From Acidicapsa dinghuensis (lineage in GTDB: Bacteria; Acidobacteriota; Terriglobia; Terriglobales; Acidobacteriaceae), in the NCBI RefSeq assembly GCF_025685685.1, contig NZ_JAGSYH010000001.1:496001-560000 (forward strand): 64,000 nt of DNA, read 5' to 3'. The notes below the pieces were generated by a model. That model had not been told where the DNA came from. It made no database searches and worked only from the letters and a program-made list of their open reading frames with translations. Below, one piece after another: positions 60,747-64,000 of the stretch. Numbering within the stretch: the stretch's first letter is position 1; each line of letters begins with the position of its first letter. The translations under genes were made by a program, and so were the position numbers.

Positions 60747-61451
60747 TCACGCCACTGCGCCAGCCCGGTGGCCGCGCGTCCGGTTCCCGCGCCTCATCTT
60801 CCACACAGCAAACGCAAGTCCCAGCACCATCACCGCGCCATAGATCCACAGAATTGTGGAAGACCAGCTCGCAGTCTGCTGATTCCACTCATGAATAAAA
60901 TGGCGGCCAAAGCTTACACCGAGCCACGCCAGCAGCCCATACCGCATGACTCGCGCCACGCCAAACGCCAACAGAAAACGGCCTCGCGGCACTTTGAGCG
61001 CCCCAGCAGCTAGCAGAAAGGGAGTCAGCGGAATCGGCGGCGGCAAGATTGCCGATACCGCCACCGACCACGCTCCATGCTTTTTAACCCATCCGTTGAT
61101 CTTGCTCAGATATTTCTTCGGAACATATCGTTCCAACGCGACTTCGCCGCCCTTTCGTCCTGCGCTCCAGGTCAAATAGCCGCCTACAAGCGATCCCACC
61201 ACAGCCACCGCTGGATAAACGATCACCCATAGCCCCGACGAAATGCGCCGTACAACAAGCAGAATCAGCAAAAAATCCGTGCTTCCCGGCACCGGCAACG
61301 GAATCACCGACGAGTCCACGATAGCCACGGCAAACAGCCCTACTCCACCCAGGCTGACCAACCAGCGCAGCCACGGCGAAGAATGCCTCCCGGCATGACG
61401 TGCGGCATGTTGCGCTGTCTGCGCTCCTGTCTGAAGCAACCACAGGCTCAT
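60747..61451 (-). CDS. DedA/VTT-family membrane protein
   Basis: 234 residues with four to five membrane helices. The VTT (SNARE-associated) domain shows DSSVIPLPVPGSTDFLLILLV (re-entrant loop 1), VVGSLVGGYLTWSAGRKGG and ILPPPIPLTPFLLAAGALKVPRGRFLLAFGVARVMRYGLLAWLGVSFG (loop 2 with the conserved Arg). Relatives flip phospholipids or undecaprenyl phosphate across the inner membrane. A His-rich N-terminus (AQHAARHAGRHSS) is odd. Convergent with the M14 gene. Confidence 0.85.
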   Translation of the reverse strand: MSLWLLQTGAQTAQHAARHAGRHSSPWLRWLVSLGGVGLFAVAIVDSSVIPLPVPGSTDFLLILLVVRRISSGLWVIVYPAVAVVGSLVGGYLTWSAGRKGGEVALERYVPKKYLSKINGWVKKHGAWSVAVSAILPPPIPLTPFLLAAGALKVPRGRFLLAFGVARVMRYGLLAWLGVSFGRHFIHEWNQQTASWSSTILWIYGAVMVLGLAFAVWKMRRGNRTRGHRAGAVA

Positions 61452-61575
61452 CCAGTGTTCCTTTCAGCACAGGCTATATAGTGCTTTCCTAAGCCAAATT
61501 AGATGCATTCTCCAGCAATCCGCTTACATCCAATAAGCCGGCACGCATGATTCATACTTTGTGATTCAAAGGATG

Positions 61576-61619
61576 ATCCGGATCGGATCGATCCTCGTTA
61601 CCCGGATTTCCATCCGGAT
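61576..61619. promoter_or_regulatory. repeated ATCCGGAT palindromes upstream of mlaE
   Basis: The 8-bp palindrome ATCCGGAT occurs at 61576-61583 and again at 61612-61619, 36 bases apart, with CGGAT also at about 61584 and 61603. This cluster, 80-125 bases before mlaE, looks like a multi-site operator. The binding protein is unknown. Confidence 0.4.
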
Positions 61620-61700
61620 ACGCTATTCTGACCGCAGAGGTTTTCGCGCAGCACTGGCAGCCATCGCAACAGCACCGGATTTAAAAGAGCACGCGTCCTG

Positions 61701-62489
61701 ATGCCCCTTGCCCTCGAAAAGATCGACATAGTCGCCAAGCGCATGGTCCTGGCCGTGCAGGATTACTCCATCTTCTGCTGGCAATCCGTCGCCAATCTAT
61801 TCCGCACCCCGAAATACTGGGGCGACGTTCTGCAACAGGCTGACCTCATCGGCGTCGGCTCAGTGCCCATCGTCGTCCTCACCGGATTCTTCACCGGCGG
61901 CGTGCTTGCCCTGCAATCGGCCCAATCCCTCGCTCAGTTCGGAGCCCAGGCCTACACAGGCCGCTTCGTTTCGCTTTCCATGATTCGCGAGCTGGCCCCC
62001 GTGCTCACCGGCCTCATGGTTTCAGGACGTAACGCCGGAGGCATGGCCAGCGAGCTCGGCTCCATGCAGGTAACAGAGCAGATCGACGCCATGCGCGCCC
62101 TCGGCACCGACCCAATGAAGAAGCTGGTCACGCCACGCATGCTCTCGACGGTGGTGATGCTCTTTCTGCTCACTATCATCTCCGACACGCTCGGCACCGC
62201 CGGCGGCGCTTTTGTCTCGGTCTTCATCAACAACCAGAACGGCACGCAATACTTCACCTCTGCCTACCAGGCGCTGGCCTATGCCGACATCGCGCAAGGC
62301 CTCACCAAGCCCCTTTTCTTCGGCTTCATCATCGCCACTATCGGTTGTTTCTTCGGCATGCGAACCACAGGAGGTACGCAAGGAGTAGGCCGATCCACCA
62401 CGCAGGCAGTCGTCGTTTCGTCCATCCTGATCATCTTCGTCGACTTCCTGCTCAGCCGCGCCATGCTCTGGATCTTCTCGGGGTTCTAG
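61701..62489 (+). CDS. mlaE: MlaE-family ABC transporter permease
   Basis: 262 residues. The permease fold is marked by VLTGFFTGGVLALQSAQSLAQFGAQAY, LSMIRELAPVLTGLMVSGRNAGGMASELGSMQVTEQIDAMRALGTDPMKKLVTPR and a C-terminal FFGMRTTGGTQGVGRSTTQAVVVSSILIIFVDFLLSRAM. With the ATPase 4 bases downstream it forms the inner-membrane core of an Mla/Mce lipid transporter that moves phospholipid between membranes. No MCE-domain (MlaD) gene follows in the window, which is unusual. Confidence 0.93.
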   Translation: MPLALEKIDIVAKRMVLAVQDYSIFCWQSVANLFRTPKYWGDVLQQADLIGVGSVPIVVLTGFFTGGVLALQSAQSLAQFGAQAYTGRFVSLSMIRELAPVLTGLMVSGRNAGGMASELGSMQVTEQIDAMRALGTDPMKKLVTPRMLSTVVMLFLLTIISDTLGTAGGAFVSVFINNQNGTQYFTSAYQALAYADIAQGLTKPLFFGFIIATIGCFFGMRTTGGTQGVGRSTTQAVVVSSILIIFVDFLLSRAMLWIFSGF

Positions 62490-62493
62490 GCCA

Positions 62494-63333
62494 ATGGCAT
62501 ACTCCGTACAGTTCGCTCACGAACCAGCTTCCGCTCACGGAAGCTCGGAGCCGGTCGTAGTCTTCGAACACGTCTCAATCGGCTTCAATGATCTGAAAGT
62601 CCTCAAGGACGTCAGTTTCCAGGTAGGACCCGGCGAAACCCGCATCCTGCTCGGCCCCGCAGGCGTTGGCAAGAGCGTCCTGCTCAAACTGGTCAACGGC
62701 CTGCTGCGCCCCGACTCAGGCCGCATCCTCCTTTTCGGCGAAGACATTACACACATGACCGAGCGAGAGCTTTTTCCCTTGCGAACACGCACCGGCATGG
62801 TCTTCCAGGAAGGCGCGCTCTTCGACTCGCTCGCCGTGCGCGACAACGTCGGCTATCAGCTTATGGAGCGTCACAAGCCCGTCGACGAGGTTGACCGGCG
62901 CGTGCGCGACTCGCTGCGTTTCGTCGAGCTCGAGCACACCTACGATCTGCTGCCCGCATCGCTCTCTGGAGGCATGCGCCGCCGCGTCGCCATCGCCCGC
63001 GCCATCATTGACCAGCCCGACCTCATCCTCTACGACTCACCCACAGGCGGCCTCGATCCTATCACTTCCACCACCATCATCGAGCTCGTCGTCAAAGAAC
63101 GCGATGTACTCGGCACACCATCCCTGCTCGTCACGCATCGCCTGCAGGACGCGTTCACCATGGTCACGCACCGCTTCGACCAAACTCAAAACAAGATGGT
63201 TCCCCTGCCGCACGGCCAGATAAACGCCAAAACCAGCTTCCTCGTGCTCCATGATGGAAAGCTCATCTTCGACGGGACAACCGCCGAACTGATCACCAGC
63301 CAGGACCCGTTTATCAAGGAGTTCCTAGCTTAG
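62494..63333 (+). CDS. mlaF: MlaF-type ABC transporter ATP-binding protein
   Basis: 279 residues. Walker A GPAGVGKS, the Q-loop MVFQEGALFDSL, the signature LSGGMRRRVAIARAI and the H-loop VTHRLQDAF are all present. Walker B reads DLILYDSPTGGLDP: the catalytic Glu that normally follows the Asp is Ser. Either hydrolysis uses another base or this branch is slow. It is coupled to mlaE by a 4-base spacer. It powers phospholipid transport across the envelope. Confidence 0.92.
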   Translation: MAYSVQFAHEPASAHGSSEPVVVFEHVSIGFNDLKVLKDVSFQVGPGETRILLGPAGVGKSVLLKLVNGLLRPDSGRILLFGEDITHMTERELFPLRTRTGMVFQEGALFDSLAVRDNVGYQLMERHKPVDEVDRRVRDSLRFVELEHTYDLLPASLSGGMRRRVAIARAIIDQPDLILYDSPTGGLDPITSTTIIELVVKERDVLGTPSLLVTHRLQDAFTMVTHRFDQTQNKMVPLPHGQINAKTSFLVLHDGKLIFDGTTAELITSQDPFIKEFLA

Positions 63334-63370
63334 AGAGATTGCGATAAAACAATACTGTCCGTTGAGCCTA

Positions 63371-63388
63371 TTTCCTGGCCAGAGGAAA
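63371..63388. promoter_or_regulatory. inverted repeat before the antitoxin-like gene
   Basis: TTTCCT-GGCCAG-AGGAAA (6-bp stem; its centre CTGGCCAG is itself a palindrome) lies 27 bases before the ribbon-helix-helix gene and 37 after mlaF. It could be an autoregulatory operator for the antitoxin or a terminator for mlaEF. Confidence 0.4.
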
Positions 63389-63415
63389 ATATACAGTTCT
63401 CCATTAAACTAGCTC

Positions 63416-63682
63416 ATGCGCAAAATCCAGATTACCCTTGATGACGATCTCTGGAATGCTCTCAAGACCCGTGCAAAAGCCGAGAAAACAAGCGTCTCCG
63501 GACTACTCCGCATCGCGGTAAAGGAGAAATACCTCAATTCTTTCGAGCGGCGTAAAGTTGCTATGGAGGCAATCGTCGGTCTCTGGAAGGATCGCCCTGA
63601 ATTCGATGATGTAGATGCTTATATCCGCAGATTGCGCGATTGTCGCCGTCGGCGGAGATACTCGGTTACTGAAACCCCATGA
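63416..63682 (+). CDS. ribbon-helix-helix antitoxin-like protein without a toxin
   Basis: 88 residues. KIQITLDDDLWNALKTRAKAEKTSVSGLLRIAVKEKYL (2-40) is a CopG/Arc-type ribbon-helix-helix. LNSFERRKVAMEAIVGLWKDRPEFDDVDAYIRRLR is the toxin-neutralising tail seen in VapB-like antitoxins. The normal partner, a PIN-domain toxin, is absent: the next 128 bases hold no credible ORF and then an acyl-CoA dehydrogenase starts. The Arg-rich end (RDCRRRRRYSVTETP) may be a frameshifted remnant. Confidence 0.75.
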   Translation: MRKIQITLDDDLWNALKTRAKAEKTSVSGLLRIAVKEKYLNSFERRKVAMEAIVGLWKDRPEFDDVDAYIRRLRDCRRRRRYSVTETP

Positions 63683-63810
63683 AGCAGCTCACCTTCTACT
63701 GATCCCGCCTTCCCCTCGCCGCCTGCAACCTGCTACCCTCAATCGTTTGGGCCGGCGCATATTTGCCTCTCTTCCTGCGCCGCCGCAATCGAAGCAGAAA
63801 GGCCGCCATC

Positions 63811-64000
63811 ATGGGCTTCAAATTCCAGAACGTAGACTTCCTCAAGTTCGATACCCTGCTCAATGAAGACGAGCGCCTCGTCCGCGACACCGCCCGCGCC
63901 TTTGTCGAAGACAACCTCGTTCCCATCATCGAAGACTGCTTCCGTGAGGGCCGTTTCCCACGCGAGCTCGTTCCACAGATGGGCGAACTAGGCTTCTTCG
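63811..64000 (+). CDS. acyl-CoA dehydrogenase, N-terminus only
   Basis: 63 codons to the window edge. FDTLLNEDERLVRDTARAFVEDNLVPIIEDCFREGRFPRELVPQMGELGFF is the N-terminal helical domain of acyl-CoA dehydrogenases, nearest by eye to glutaryl-CoA dehydrogenase. It is an FAD enzyme that oxidises an acyl-CoA to the enoyl-CoA. The ATG at 63811 follows AAAGG. Substrate cannot be told from this part. Confidence 0.85.
   Translation, partial: MGFKFQNVDFLKFDTLLNEDERLVRDTARAFVEDNLVPIIEDCFREGRFPRELVPQMGELGFF

Noticed and set aside
1..64000. CRISPR arrays, insertion sequences, prophage, rRNA or tRNA genes
   Set aside because: No spaced direct repeats, transposase or phage motifs, or RNA-gene signatures were seen on either strand.

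Overview
The window looks like chromosomal DNA of an acidobacterium (Acidobacteriota, probably class Terriglobia). This is inferred from gene content. There is a PadR regulator next to a 927-residue permease of the acidobacterial duplicated orphan permease (ADOP) type, and a second long FtsX-type permease. There are MacB-like permeases without an ATPase, DUF4254, DUF3617 and DUF255 proteins, many secreted carbohydrate-active and hydrolytic enzymes, and an even, fairly high GC content. I see no phage, insertion sequence, integron, CRISPR array, rRNA or tRNA. The DNA reads as stable core and accessory chromosome.

Layout. 1-7.8 kb: galT (cut by the window edge) with an ATP-grasp ligase; DUF4254, TPR and YvcK genes; DUF3617; rlmN; an M16 peptidase. 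8-12.9 kb: a prepilin-like protein and LolA; two MacB-type permeases; a single-domain 3-hydroxyacyl-CoA dehydrogenase-like protein; a 60-residue unknown. 13-22 kb: GH39 glycosidase, acetyltransferase, a secreted carbohydrate-binding-like protein, an Nramp transporter with its DtxR/MntR regulator, 4-alpha-glucanotransferase and PpiD. 22-36 kb: alginate-lyase-family enzyme, PafA-like phosphatase, PyrD, two paralogous small envelope proteins, MscS channel, DUF255 thioredoxin-fold protein, a beta-barrel protein, two alpha/beta hydrolases, an M20 peptidase and glycerate 2-kinase. 36-38 kb: an ECF sigma factor, a one-membrane-span protein and a Spy/CnrX-like periplasmic protein in one tight operon. 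38-43.6 kb: AraD-like epimerase, then a sigma-54 promoter in front of a PDZ-multispan-GAF-PAS histidine kinase and an NtrC-type regulator. 43.6-54.9 kb: ADOP permease with PadR, a large haem dioxygenase/peroxidase, a Tat-exported ferritin-like protein, a second long permease, a CPBP protease and a small Cys/His-rich protein. 55-64 kb: MFS transporter, a Tat-signal class V aminotransferase-like protein, a large M14 carboxypeptidase, DedA, MlaE/MlaF, a lone antitoxin-like protein and the start of an acyl-CoA dehydrogenase.

How the genes fit together. Carbohydrate use is prominent (GalT, GH39, alginate lyase family, MalQ, AraD, glycerate kinase, carbohydrate-binding protein). So is upkeep of the cell envelope (LolA, PpiD, MlaEF, M16, MscS, Spy-like protein with ECF sigma). 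The least ordinary parts are four. The haem protein at 47.0-49.9 kb keeps the Tyr-x-x-His pair of cyclooxygenase and alpha-dioxygenase. The sigma/anti-sigma-like/periplasmic-sensor operon lies at 36.2-37.9 kb. The PDZ histidine kinase is paired with a regulator whose sigma-54 contact loop reads GAFTSA. MlaF lacks the usual catalytic glutamate after Walker B. Most intergenic hairpins have long perfect stems but no U-tract. All function calls come from reading motifs by eye; no database search was run.
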